From assembly GCA_958299035.1 (NCBI GenBank), contig CATQJL010000316.1:43893585-43957584 (forward strand): 64,000 nt of DNA. The letters run 5' to 3'. Both the position numbers and the translations under genes were made by a program. This DNA comes from Cylicocyclus nassatus (lineage: Eukaryota; Nematoda; Chromadorea; Rhabditida; Strongylidae). Of the stretch, positions 45,778 through 55,896 are shown in pieces (positions within the stretch are counted from its first letter, which is position 1; the number at the start of each line of letters is the position of its first letter). Under the pieces are notes generated by a model, which saw nothing but the letters and a program-made list of their open reading frames with translations, was not told the origin of the DNA and did no database searches.

Positions 45778-46502
45778 TTAGGTTGTTGCAAAAGTTCTGT
45801 CATTTCATTTTCAAAAATTTGTAACTCCGCGAAATTTCAACGGATTTGCTTGCTTGTAATTTTATTAGAAAGAATAAGTCTTTCGCTTTCAAATACTATT
45901 CCGTGGAGCTTCTGTTTCATACTGGGTGCGGAGATAAAAATGGAAAACTAAGACCATATAAGCTTTGACCATTTTAAGTTAGGTCACCAAAAATCTGGAA
46001 TGCTGCAGAAAAATCTGAAATCCTCAGTACATATGTTTTTTGGCCTACCCTTTGCACCTGTGAAAAAATTGTGCTGTTCGGACGTCTCTGTGAGAAGTTA
46101 TGAATAACGAGTTTACTATGGAAAACGCCAAAATTAATTAATTTGTCAATTCTCGCGCAAATCATAACTTCTCACAGAGACGTCCAAACAGCACAATTTT
46201 TTCACGGATGCAAAGGGTAGGTCAAAAAACATATGTACTGACGATTTCAAATTTTTCTGAAGCATTACAGATTTTTGGTGACCTAACTTAAAATGGTCAA
46301 AGTTTACATGCTCTTAATTTTCCTCTTTGCAATTTGCTCTTAATATCTCCGCACCCAATGTGAAACAGAAGCTCCGCAAAACAGCATTTGAAAGAGAAAA
46401 ACTTATTCTTTCTAACAAAATTACAAGCAAGCAAATCCGTTGAAATTTCGCGGAGTTACAAATTTTTGAAAATGAAACGACAGAACTTTTGCACCCACCT
46501 AA
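45778..46502. mobile_element. 'GCAAAAGTTCTGTC' mariner-type MITE
   Basis: TTAGGTTGTTGCAAAAGTTC pairs with GAACTTTTGCACCCACCTAA, with TA outside (45776-45777 and 46503-46504). The halves mirror each other ('caacggatttgcttgcttgtaatttta', 'gacgtctctgtgagaagttatga'). 725 bp. A sister copy lies at 49574-50298. Confidence 0.9.
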
Positions 46503-46521
46503 TATATATATATATATATAT

Positions 46522-46886
46522 CAGTGGCGTACCGAGGGGGGGGCGGGGGGGGGGCGCGCGCCCCCCCCCGAGAACGGGTCGCGAAATTTTTGAAAGCTAC
46601 TTACATGAGTTATAAAAATGTGCAAATGACTTGTTTATTTTTGTAATTAATTAAAATGAATTTTAAAATTCTTTAAAAATTCAAATTAGCCTTATAAAAA
46701 AATTTTTTTCGGGGGCGTGGCTGACGCCACGCCCCCTTTTTCCAGATTTTAGGGGTTTGGGGCCCGCAAAATTGTTGAGAAGCCCCTCTAAAAATTTTTC
46801 GGAGTGCGTGGCTAACGCCACGCACCTTCATTTGAAAAATTTTTTTGCCGCGCCCCCCCCGAGCCGAAATCCTGGGTACGCCACTG
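46522..46886. mobile_element. hAT-like element in a TA microsatellite
   Basis: CAGTGGCGTACC pairs with GGGTACGCCACTG. A long G/C run follows the left end. Two inner hairpins, GGGGCGTGGC/GCCACGCCCC and GTGCGTGGC/GCCACGCAC, are present. Flanks are ATATATAT on both sides, which fits an 8-bp duplication but cannot prove it. It is inverted relative to 54361-54724. 365 bp, no transposase. Confidence 0.82.
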
Positions 46887-46899
46887 ATATATATATATA

Positions 46900-47648
46900 T
46901 TAGGTCGTTCCGAAAGTAATGTCGCTTTTTCAAACGGGCACCACATGTGATAAAACAAAGGTTTCTAAGAGATCTTGGAGGCATTCGATGCAGAATTTAA
47001 TTCTCTTTCTAAAGGTTATGAAACTGTTGCAGAACAATCAATGAGCTTTCAGAAAATGACCAAAATCTGCGACCCATGCTTTTTGAGATGGTCAAGTTTC
47101 ACGATTTTTCAAAACTTTCATATCAATCCTCAGAAGGAGATTCAAGTAACCATTCGATAGAGTGAACCTTATAGAATACAGCACTACTTTTTTCTCTTCC
47201 TTGCAGCTCGCTGTAATATTTTTTTAGATTTTCTAACAGAACTATCGGATTTTGGCAGGCCCACCTCAGCCACAATCGCATCAAACATCATAAATTTTTC
47301 GGAATTTGAGACTACTAAGGTGGTACTATGAGTTAGCATTAATTTTACAAAGCAAGTGAGGGCTTACGGGTTCGAAATATCAAATTTCGACTTTTTCGGG
47401 TACAGCCTGGGGCTCGTTAAAAAAATGAGTTATGATGATTTCTTCCCGGAAACTAAACGATTCGGAAGCAAAAAACACCCATTAGAAAGAGGAGAAAAAG
47501 CTGCATCGAATAGTGTGCGAGTTGCTCTTCTTTTGATGTTCTACGAGGATTTAGCTGCCCAAGTATGGAAATCGGTAGCATCAGTTAAAATTCTGTCAAA
47601 ATTGTATGACAAGCTAAGGAAAGGAGAAAAAAGAAGTGCTGTATTCTA
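46900..47648. mobile_element. Truncated 'CGTTCCGAAAGTAAT' MITE
   Basis: The left terminus TTAGGTCGTTCCGAAAGTAAT is present after TA, and the inner sequence follows the family. It ends at 'gtattcta', where the next copy begins; its own right terminus is missing. Confidence 0.8.
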
Positions 47649-48670
47649 TTAGGTCGTTCCGAAAGTAATGTCACTTTTTTCAATCGAAGGCTACATCTCA
47701 CGGAACCAAGATTTTCAAGAGTTCTTGGGATCATTCGATGCAGCATTTCGCCCTCTTTCTAATGGTTTTAATTTTATTGCATAGTATTCAATGAGCTCCC
47801 AATAAATTACCAAAACCTGCGACTCATGCTTTTTGTCATGGTCGAGTTCGGCTAATTTTCCAAATTTTTGTACTGATTCCCTGAAAACGTACAAGTAACA
47901 GATAAATAGAGCAGACCCTATAGGACGCAAAACAATTTTTTGCTTTTCTTTAGCTTGCTTCTTTGAGTTTCTGGAGTCAATTTTACAAGGTCATCAAAGT
48001 CCATATTTGGTCAACTTAAACCTCACAGAACAACAACCGGCAAGCAATTCGGGTGCGATTCGACGCAGCTTTTTCTCCTCTTTCTATTAGTTGTTTTTTG
48101 TTTCCGATTCATCAGGTTTTCCGGGATAAAAGCATCATAATGCAGGTTTCCAGGGCGCCCCGAGCTGTACCTGGAATTTTCTAAAGTTGCTAATCTGAAG
48201 CGGTGAATGCTCATTTGGTTTGTTAAATTAGTGTCAAGCCATAATCCATCTCTGTAAGTCTTAAAATCCGAAGATTTATTGCTGTTTGATGCATTTGTGT
48301 CAGAGACGAGCCTGCTGAAACTCGGTGGTTCCATCAAAAATTCAATACAAAAATTATGACGAGCTCTGAAAAGTAGAAAAAAGTTGTGCTGTTTCCCGTA
48401 GGGTTTGCTCTATTCATTCATTACTTGGACTTCTTCCGAGGGTTGTTATAAAAACTTAGAAAATTTGTGAAACTTGACCTTCTTGAAATGCATGGGTCGC
48501 AGTTTTTGGTAATTTTTCAAAAGCTCATTGAATATGATGCCATGATACTATAACTCTTGGAAAGAGAATGAAATGCTGCATCGAATGCTTCCAAGATCTC
48601 TTAGAAACCTTTGTTCCATCAGATGTGGCGCCCGTTTGAAAAAAGCGAAATTACTTTCGGAATGACCTAA
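47649..48670. mobile_element. 'CGTTCCGAAAGTAAT' MITE
   Basis: TTAGGTCGTTCCGAAAGTAATG pairs with the right end ACTTTCGGAATGACCTAA, with TA outside (47647-47648 and 48671-48672). 1022 bp, matching the 1019 bp copy at 44074. It appears inserted in or joined to the truncated copy on its left. Confidence 0.87.
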
Positions 48671-48686
48671 TATATATATATATATA

Positions 48687-49567
48687 TTAGGTCGTCCCGA
48701 AAGTTTTGTCGGTTTTTTCAGACCACTATAAAACCGCGCTCAATGAAGATCTGAATGAGCTTCAGATGTTTTCGATACATCTTTTCCTTCTCTTTCTTGT
48801 GGTTACATTTTCGAACCAGAATCCTGTATGCTTTCTTTTATAATTGCTGAAATTCTTCACCCGTCATTTTTGTCTGCTCAAAGTTCGGCCAATTTTTGGA
48901 AATTTCATTTCGAAGTTTCGGAAAGGGTTGAGTAAGGAATAAATAGAGCAATTCGCGGACTACAAGATGATATTTTTGGATTCCACTAGTCTGCTGATTT
49001 TCGCTTCAAAAAGTTATTTCTTCGGAGGTCTCGATTTTTGGCAAAGTCATAAAACACGCAACTGCAGCAAAAACATAAAAACTTCTGGAGTTTCTGCAAA
49101 CTGCATTATGATTCTTATTGAACACTAATTGTGCAACATTATCCAGTTTGACTCGCTTTGAAAAAGCAGCTTTTTGGAATTTTCGGTACTTTTACGTAGC
49201 AAACGTAGTCAAAAAGCCACGGTTTTCATTAAATAAATAATTATAACGGGTTTGGTAAACGTACCCCACGTAATCTAAAATGGGTATATTGTAGCCAAAG
49301 CTTTGCTCTACATAACAGTCACCAGCGTTCCTTAGAAGTGTCAGAAGAGAAATTTTAAAAATTCATAAAGGTTTGGCGTTACTGTTGAGCTGCTCAAAAA
49401 GCCATGGCGGTAACATTGCAAAGACAGGGTAGGTCAGAGAACAAATATAGCTGTAAGAAAGAGGATGAAAATCTAAACCAAATGGTACCTAGAAAGTTCA
49501 TGGAATGGTGTTCTGTGAGTTTTAGTGAGCGATGGAAAAAACCGACAAAACTTTCGGGACAACCTAA
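48687..49567. mobile_element. 'CGTCCCGAAAGTTTTGTCGG' MITE
   Basis: TTAGGTCGTCCCGAAAG pairs with CTTTCGGGACAACCTAA, TA outside (48685-48686 and 49568-49569). 881 bp. Sister copies are 60027-60903 (877 bp) and the rearranged 21886-23732. Confidence 0.9.
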
Positions 49568-49573
49568 TATATA

Positions 49574-50298
49574 TTAGGTGGGTGCAAAAGTTCTGTCGTT
49601 TCATTTTCAAAAATTTGTAACTTCGCCAGATTTCAACGGATTTGCTTGCTTGTAATTTTATTAGAATGAATAGATCTTCCGCTTTTAACATCTGTTTTGT
49701 GGAGCTTCTGTTTCACACTAAGTGCCGAGATAAAAATGGAAAACTAAGACCATGTAAACTTTGACCATTTTAAGTTAGGTCAGCAAAAATCTGGAATGCT
49801 GCAGAAAAATCTGAATTCATCAGTACCTATGTTTTTTGACCTACCCTTTGCATCTGTGAAAAACTTGTGCTGTTTGGACGTCTCTGTGAGTAGTTATAAA
49901 TATCGAGTCTACTATGGAAAACGCCAAAATTAATTAATTTGTCAATTCTCGCGCAAATCATAACTTCTCACAGAGACGTCCAAACAGCACAATTTTTTCA
50001 CGGATGCAAAGGGTAGGTCAAAAAACATATGTACTGACGATTTCAAATTTTTCTGAAGCATTACAGATTTTTGCTGACCTAACTTAAAATGGTCAAAGTT
50101 TACATGCTCTTAATTTTCCTCTTTGCAATTTGCTCTTAATATCTCCGCACCCAATGTGAAACAGAAGCTCCGCAAAACAGCATTTGAAAGAGAAAAACTT
50201 ATTCTTTCTAATAAAATTACAAGCAAGCAAATCCGTTGAAATTTCGCGGAGTTACAAATTTTTGAAAATGAAACGACAGAACTTTTGCAACAACTTTA
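49574..50298. mobile_element. 'GCAAAAGTTCTGTC' MITE, sister copy
   Basis: TTAGGTGGGTGCAAAAGTTC at the left; the right end finishes GAACTTTTGCAACAACTTTA, with TA outside (49572-49573 and 50299-50300). It is 725 bp, identical in length to 45778-46502. About 49920-50290 is almost base-identical to 46113-46490, which suggests recent common ancestry or gene conversion. Confidence 0.9.
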
Positions 50299-50302
50299 TA
50301 TA

Positions 50303-51156
50303 TTAGGTTGGCACGAAAGTTCTTGCGTAATTCAAACAAAATTAAATAACTTTTCAAAGACTAAACCTAAATTCACAATCTTGTATGTTAAAAATATTAG
50401 AAACCTTACGCTCCATGATGAATGTTCAAGCGTAAGATTCCGTGAGCTGAACATCAAGAACGAAGCTCTCGAATATAGGGCTTCAAATTTTGCGATTTTG
50501 AGTTTGGTGCCAGAAAATCGCAGAGTGCCGCTAGCTAGCCGAAAAAAATCTGTAGAATTTACTTACACAACAAAAGTCCATATGTTACTTTGGAAAGCTT
50601 TGATCTCGCACGGTGAAGCAGAAACAAAAAATTCGTGAAATATGCCATTTTGCGGAAAAAATCGCCTCATGTCCGCAGTTTTCCGGCGAAAACACTTTTT
50701 TACAATCGAGAAAACGTCGCAAGGCTTTAAATAGGCACTATGTCTAAGTCCTGGTTGCAAACTGTGTTTTTGTGGAAAAATTGGAGCGATAAGGGGATTT
50801 GTCCTGTGAAAGAAGAAATTTCACAAATTTTTTGTTTTCGCATTTCCATGCGAGATCAAAGGCCTGCTATAATAACGTATGGACTTTTGCTGTGTAAGTA
50901 AATTCTACAGATTTTTTCGGCTAGCTAGCGGCCCTCTGCGATTTTCTGCCACCAAACTCAAAATCGCAAAATTTGAAGCCCCATATTTGAGAGTTTCGTT
51001 CTTGATGTTCAGCTCACGGAATCTTATGCTCAGACATTCATCGTGAAACGTAAGGATTCTAATATTTTTAGCATACAAGATTGTGAATTTAGGTTTATTC
51101 TTTGAAAAGTTATTGAATTTTGTTTGAATTACGCAAGAACTTTCGTGCCAACCTAA
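50303..51156. mobile_element. Near-perfect palindromic mariner-type MITE
   Basis: TTAGGTTGGCACGAAAGTTC pairs with GAACTTTCGTGCCAACCTAA, and pairing continues for most of both halves ('gctgaacatcaagaacgaa', 'gagtttggtgccagaaaatcgcagag', and complements). TA outside (50301-50302 and 51157-51158). 854 bp. Mirror ORFs at 50285-50638 (+) and 50905-51174 (-) are the same sequence read from each arm, which shows they are not genes. Confidence 0.92.
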
Positions 51157-51160
51157 TATA

Positions 51161-52077
51161 TTAGGTTGATTCATAATAAATGCACGTTTTTCCTACCTCT
51201 TCTTCCAAGAGCTAGTATTTGATGTATAACCAATTTCCTCAAAAATTTTCCATGCTATCTAAAGCAGCGTTTTCTCAGTTTCTTATGCGTGCCTTCGCTT
51301 TCGTAGATCTCCTTTCGTTCCAAAGTTCTAAGCCTTCAAATGAAAGAGACCAAATCCCAAAATTTTTGCTTTTTACTCTTTTTGCCCTAAATTCATGATG
51401 AATGGCTGGATTAATTTTAAAAAATATGTATAAGGATTATGAAACTTTGTGTTACAAGATGCTTTTTGAGCAAAATATTCCATGGATTCTGAGCCGAGAA
51501 ATTTAATTGCGAACTTCAATGATCGTCGCGGCCCTTCCGTGCCATATAAGACTTTGAAGCAAAAGGCGATTGCAGGTTTTTTGCACTATTCAGCAAGTGT
51601 AGACCTAGTTGATTTGATGGTAGAAAAGCGCTAGGGTTTTCTCACTTTCCAGTGGAGAAAAATGAAATTATTTCAAAAATGACCGATTTTTGAACCCGCC
51701 AAGATGCCCAAAAAAAGCGAGTACTTTCGACTTTTTTGCGATATTTTCTTTCAGAAATTTTCCGTAAAATCTAAACTTGGCGTTACTGCTCAAGAGACCC
51801 TTGGCTACACGATGAGCGAAGTCTGCTTTATCCTACTTCATTTCAGCATAAGTTATGCTTTCTCAATAAAGAGGCTTCTGAAAAAAGTTGCTGGCAATCT
51901 TTAGGGCAGAAAATCTTCCTTGTAATAGATACAGTCACGCAAAAGTATCTGTTTTATAGCCACTGATTTGATGTTTATAGTAGTTTTTATTGCGCTCAGA
52001 AATGTCTTTTCAAAAAAGAATCATTTCGGTTGAAAGTTGAAGTATAGAAAACGTGCATTAATTATGAATCAACCTAA
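51161..52077. mobile_element. 'TTCATAATAAATGCACG' mariner-type MITE
   Basis: TTAGGTTGATTCATAATAA pairs with the right end AATTATGAATCAACCTAA, TA outside (51159-51160 and 52078-52079). 917 bp. The TIR wording is close to known mariner termini. No transposase D,D34D signature is seen. Confidence 0.88.
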
Positions 52078-52093
52078 TATATGCATATATATA

Positions 52094-52775
52094 CAGGGTG
52101 TCCCAAAAAGATGTGCACACTGTTTGATAGTAAATATAACTCTCTTGTAGTGAAGTGTTTCGAGAAGCTTTAGGTACCATTTTGTAGAGCGAGGTTCAAC
52201 TTAGATTTACAGTGTAGAGCGAAACGCCGGTCTTTCATTTTTACTGTAGGAGTACGGTAGAAACTTCAAACATATGGTGTCACTGTGAAAAAAGGGGCCG
52301 TTTCAAAAATTTTCAAAAAAATGTGGAAATTTGTATAATAGGGTTTTTATGGACCCTGAGTTCAATACCCAACTCTTTACAAGGTTGAAAAGCTTTCTAA
52401 ACGGTGTAACCGCACTTTTTAGGAACATTTAAAAAACGTCTGCTACTGCTTACCTCGCATAATTATTTAATGAAGCATTAAGAAGAGTTGCAAACTTCAC
52501 ATTTAGAAACAGCAACTCTAGTTAGCCCAGTGTGAGAGTTTTCAGGTTGTTTTGGTTTCTTTTTGGAACAAAATATGGCCTTTCATGGCTCAAAACCCTC
52601 TTCAAAGTTTGTACCGTAATCCTACAGTAAGAATGAGAGATCGGCGATCCGCTCTACACTGTGAATCTAAGTTGAACCTCGCTCTACAAAATGGTTCTTA
52701 AAGCTTCTTGAAACACTTCACCACAAAAAAGTTATTTACAATCAAACAGTGTGCACATCTTTTTGGGTCACCCTG
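52094..52775. mobile_element. 'CAGGGTGTCCC' MITE
   Basis: CAGGGTGTCCCAAAAAGATG pairs with CATCTTTTTGGGTCACCCTG, with TA outside (52092-52093 and 52776-52777). 682 bp. Internal arms match 45099-45771. Confidence 0.9.
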
Positions 52776-52783
52776 TATATATA

Positions 52784-53741
52784 TTAGGTGGGTGCAAAAG
52801 TTCTTGCGCCGAATTTTCAAAAAATCATAACTTCCTTGCCACTCCATGGATTTTCTTGATTTTAATTTCATCTGAAAGAGGAAACCATTCCCTTTACAAC
52901 GGTACCTTTGCTGTGAAGCGTCGTTAGAAAGTTCCAAAGCTAGCAGCAATTGAAGGAAAGTAGTCAAGATCGACATTTTTCAAGCTGGTTCACGAAAAAT
53001 TCTGCAAGTATTCTTATTTGATAGAGAAAATTTTGCACATTAAAGTGGTGCCTTTTTCATTGATTAAAACAAAGTAGATCGAGAGTTAGAAGCAATTAAA
53101 GAGAATTTCTTTAGTTTTGCAATTTTTGAGCACAATCAAAAAAGCTTGAAAACGTCACAGAATAGGCGAAAAAGTCATAAACATGGGTTTTGTGATCTTC
53201 CCTTTCTAGCTGAGCGAAAATCGTGCCAATCGGGAGCAATTTTTATTTTTCGTGATTTATTCGGATTTTCGGGTCTGCGTTTTTCACGAAAATAAAAATT
53301 GCTCCCGATTGGCACGATTTTCGCTCAGCTAGAAAGGGGAGGTCACAAAACCCATGTTTAGGACATTTTCGCCTTTTCTGTAACGTTTTCAAATTTTTTG
53401 AGCATGATCAAAAATTGCAAAATTGAAGAAATTCTCTTTATTTGCTTCTAACTCTCGATCTACTTTGTTTTAATTCATGAAAAAGGTACCACTATAATGT
53501 GCAAAATTTTCTCCATCAAATAAAAATACTTCCAGAATTTTCCGTGATCCAGCTTGAAAAATGTCGATCTTGACTAATTTCCTTCAATTGCTTTTAACTC
53601 TCGAATTTACCAACGCTGATTCATGGCAAAGGTGCCCCTATAAAGAAAAAGGTTTCCTCTTTCATTTGAAAATAATATTGAGAAAAATCGTTGAGAAGAA
53701 AGGAAGTTATGATTTTTTGAAAATCTGGCGCAAGAACTTTT
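52784..53741. mobile_element. Mariner-type MITE cut by the assembly gap
   Basis: TTAGGTGGGTGCAAAAGTTC begins the left arm. The right arm is present up to GGCGCAAGAACTTTT, where N begins; by symmetry only about 12 bases of the right TIR are missing. Inner arms pair closely ('gattggcacgattttcgctc' near 53295 and its complement near 53210). A long frame running through the N gap (53561-54556) is meaningless. Confidence 0.88.
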
Positions 53742-54241
53742 NNNNNNNNNNNNNNNNNNNNNNNNNNNNNNNNNNNNNNNNNNNNNNNNNNNNNNNNNNN
53801 NNNNNNNNNNNNNNNNNNNNNNNNNNNNNNNNNNNNNNNNNNNNNNNNNNNNNNNNNNNNNNNNNNNNNNNNNNNNNNNNNNNNNNNNNNNNNNNNNNNN
53901 NNNNNNNNNNNNNNNNNNNNNNNNNNNNNNNNNNNNNNNNNNNNNNNNNNNNNNNNNNNNNNNNNNNNNNNNNNNNNNNNNNNNNNNNNNNNNNNNNNNN
54001 NNNNNNNNNNNNNNNNNNNNNNNNNNNNNNNNNNNNNNNNNNNNNNNNNNNNNNNNNNNNNNNNNNNNNNNNNNNNNNNNNNNNNNNNNNNNNNNNNNNN
54101 NNNNNNNNNNNNNNNNNNNNNNNNNNNNNNNNNNNNNNNNNNNNNNNNNNNNNNNNNNNNNNNNNNNNNNNNNNNNNNNNNNNNNNNNNNNNNNNNNNNN
54201 NNNNNNNNNNNNNNNNNNNNNNNNNNNNNNNNNNNNNNNNN
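53742..54241. other. Assembly gap, 500 N
   Basis: Exactly 500 N, a conventional placeholder length, so the true distance is unknown. Confidence 0.97.
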
Positions 54242-54266
54242 AAGCAGTGGTATCAACGCAGAGTAC
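54242..54266 (+). other. SMART cDNA adapter sequence at gap edge
   Basis: The 25 bases immediately after the N run begin AAGCAGTGGTATCAACGC and end GAGTAC, which I recognise as the common 5' part of Clontech SMART/SMARTer cDNA oligos. This is a laboratory sequence, not genome. Confidence 0.93.
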
Positions 54267-54311
54267 TGTTATGGTTTTTTGAAAATGGTGCGACAGAACT
54301 TTCGGTTCAAC

Positions 54312-54315
<4 letters not shown>
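54267..54315. mobile_element. Right end of a mariner-type MITE
   Basis: 'gaaaatggtgcgacagaact' and then TTTCGGTTCAACCTAA, followed by TA repeats. The left part lies in or beyond the gap. Confidence 0.8.

Positions 54316-54360
<45 letters not shown>
54316..54360. repeat. (TA)n microsatellite
   Basis: Pure TA repeat, about 22 units, left of the hAT-like element. Confidence 0.97.
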
Positions 54361-54363
<3 letters not shown>

Positions 54364-54721
54364 TGGCGTACCCAGGATTTCGGCTCGGGGGGGGCGCGAC
54401 AAAAATTTTTTTTTAAATGAAGGTGCGTGGCGTCAGCCACGCACTCCGAAAAAATTTTTGGTATGCTTCTTGAAATTTTCGGGGGCTCAGGACCCTGAAA
54501 TTTCAGAAAAAGGGGGCGTGGCGTCAGCCACGCCCCCTAAAAAAATTTTTTTATAAGGCTAAATTGAATTTTTAAAAATTTTTAAAAATTATTTTAATTA
54601 CTTACAAGTATAAATAAGTCTTTTGCACATTTTTATAACTCATGTAAGTAACTTTCAAAAATTTCGCGACCCATTCTCGGGGGGGGCGCGCGCCCCCCCC
54701 GCCCCCCCCCTCGGTACGCCA

Positions 54722-54724
<3 letters not shown>
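54361..54724. mobile_element. hAT-like element in a TA microsatellite
   Basis: CAGTGGCGTACCCAGG at the left and GGTACGCCACTG at the right, with the two inner GC hairpins and G/C runs of the family. 364 bp. Flanked by (TA)n on both sides. The copy at 46522 is the same element in the other orientation. Confidence 0.85.

Positions 54725-54777
<53 letters not shown>
54725..54777. repeat. (TA)n microsatellite
   Basis: Pure TA repeat, about 26 units, right of the hAT-like element. Tyr/Ile-repeat ORFs over it are artefacts. Confidence 0.97.
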
Positions 54778-54780
<3 letters not shown>

Positions 54781-54814
54781 AACACACGGCTTTGATGGCG
54801 GGTGGAAGAAATCA

Positions 54815-55622
54815 TTAGGATGGAAACTAAGTTTTGCAACTGGTCTCATAACTTCCTTCTCAATCAACATGGCGCACTCAAATTTTGCCACTGCTTTGGT
54901 TATTACGTAAGCTACAAGCGCAGCTGCTCTCCTACCAAATTCTGACGTCGCAGTGAGGGTTACGATAGGTGCATGGTATAAAGGGAAAAAATTCAAACTT
55001 TGACGGATTTGGCTGAAACTTGGCATAGGGGTGTTATCCGACATGCTAATCACGAAAACGATAGTGAAATTGTGTGATAAGGGCTTTTTTGTAGGATTAC
55101 TGTAGGTGTACGTTCTGGGTCTCACCCTAAACAAGGAAAAAGGCGTTGATTCAACAAATGAATGTGATATTCGCGTTTGTCAGGTCAAATAACCTTACTA
55201 TGTAAAGTCTCGGAGGAATTTGAGCTTCGCAAAATTTAATCACTGACGGTCGTCCCCAGCAGCTCTTGCCATCGACTCGTTCGACTTTATGAGGACGCCA
55301 AATCTCGGCATGCCCCTAAATTCTGTTTCTTTCTTGATAGGCCAAAGGAGTCAACGTCCAGCAATAATTTATAGACGAATCCGGGTTACTGCGCATGGTC
55401 TAGGCTGCCAATGGCTTCATTTTAGCTTGAAACCCCAGAAAATCCCGAATTGCACTAGTTTTCGAAAACGCCTGAAGCGTTTCTATTTCGTGTTCAAAAT
55501 TAAGACAATTTGTGCTCACTTGTAGCTCACATTGCCTTCTACAAAATGCCAAAGTTTGAGTGCGCCATATCCAAAGATAGTGGAGTTATGAAACCAGTTG
55601 CAAAACTTAGTTTCCAGCCTAA
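54815..55622. mobile_element. Mariner-type MITE, 'GGAAACTAAGTTTTGCAAC' family
   Basis: TTAGGATGGAAACTAAG pairs with CTTAGTTTCCAGCCTAA. The inner arms are inverted ('atggcgcactcaaa' and complement). The right flank is TA, the left CA. 808 bp without a protein. Confidence 0.83.
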
Positions 55623-55896
55623 TAAATGCTATTGGCAAAATCAAAATTCACAATCAAATAAAACAGCACTTCAAATTTCTATTTAACATGTAATCGCCTT
55701 ACAGAGCAAATGGAGGCGTAAGTATATCTCGCTTGCGTAATGCAACTACAGTAATGTACGCAAGACAGATGATATTTCAAAATTTTTTAGAACTTACCCT
55801 TTGTGCATCTGTCAAGAATCAACGGCTTTTTTAACGTGTCAAACCAGTCAAATTTGGGCCCATCGAGAACCCTGCAAGATGACGTTTTCTTGGGCA

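Noticed and set aside
50285..51174. Paired similar ORFs on opposite strands
   Set aside because: They are the two arms of a palindromic element.
44074..52776. Active mariner transposase gene within the chain
   Set aside because: No D,D34D-type catalytic frame or helix-turn-helix stretch was seen in any element; all are non-autonomous.
53561..54556. 331-codon ORF across the gap
   Set aside because: It is open only because N codons are translated as X; both ends are MITE sequence.
54602..55134. ORFs with Tyr-Ile repeats
   Set aside because: They translate the TA microsatellite and the hAT-like end.
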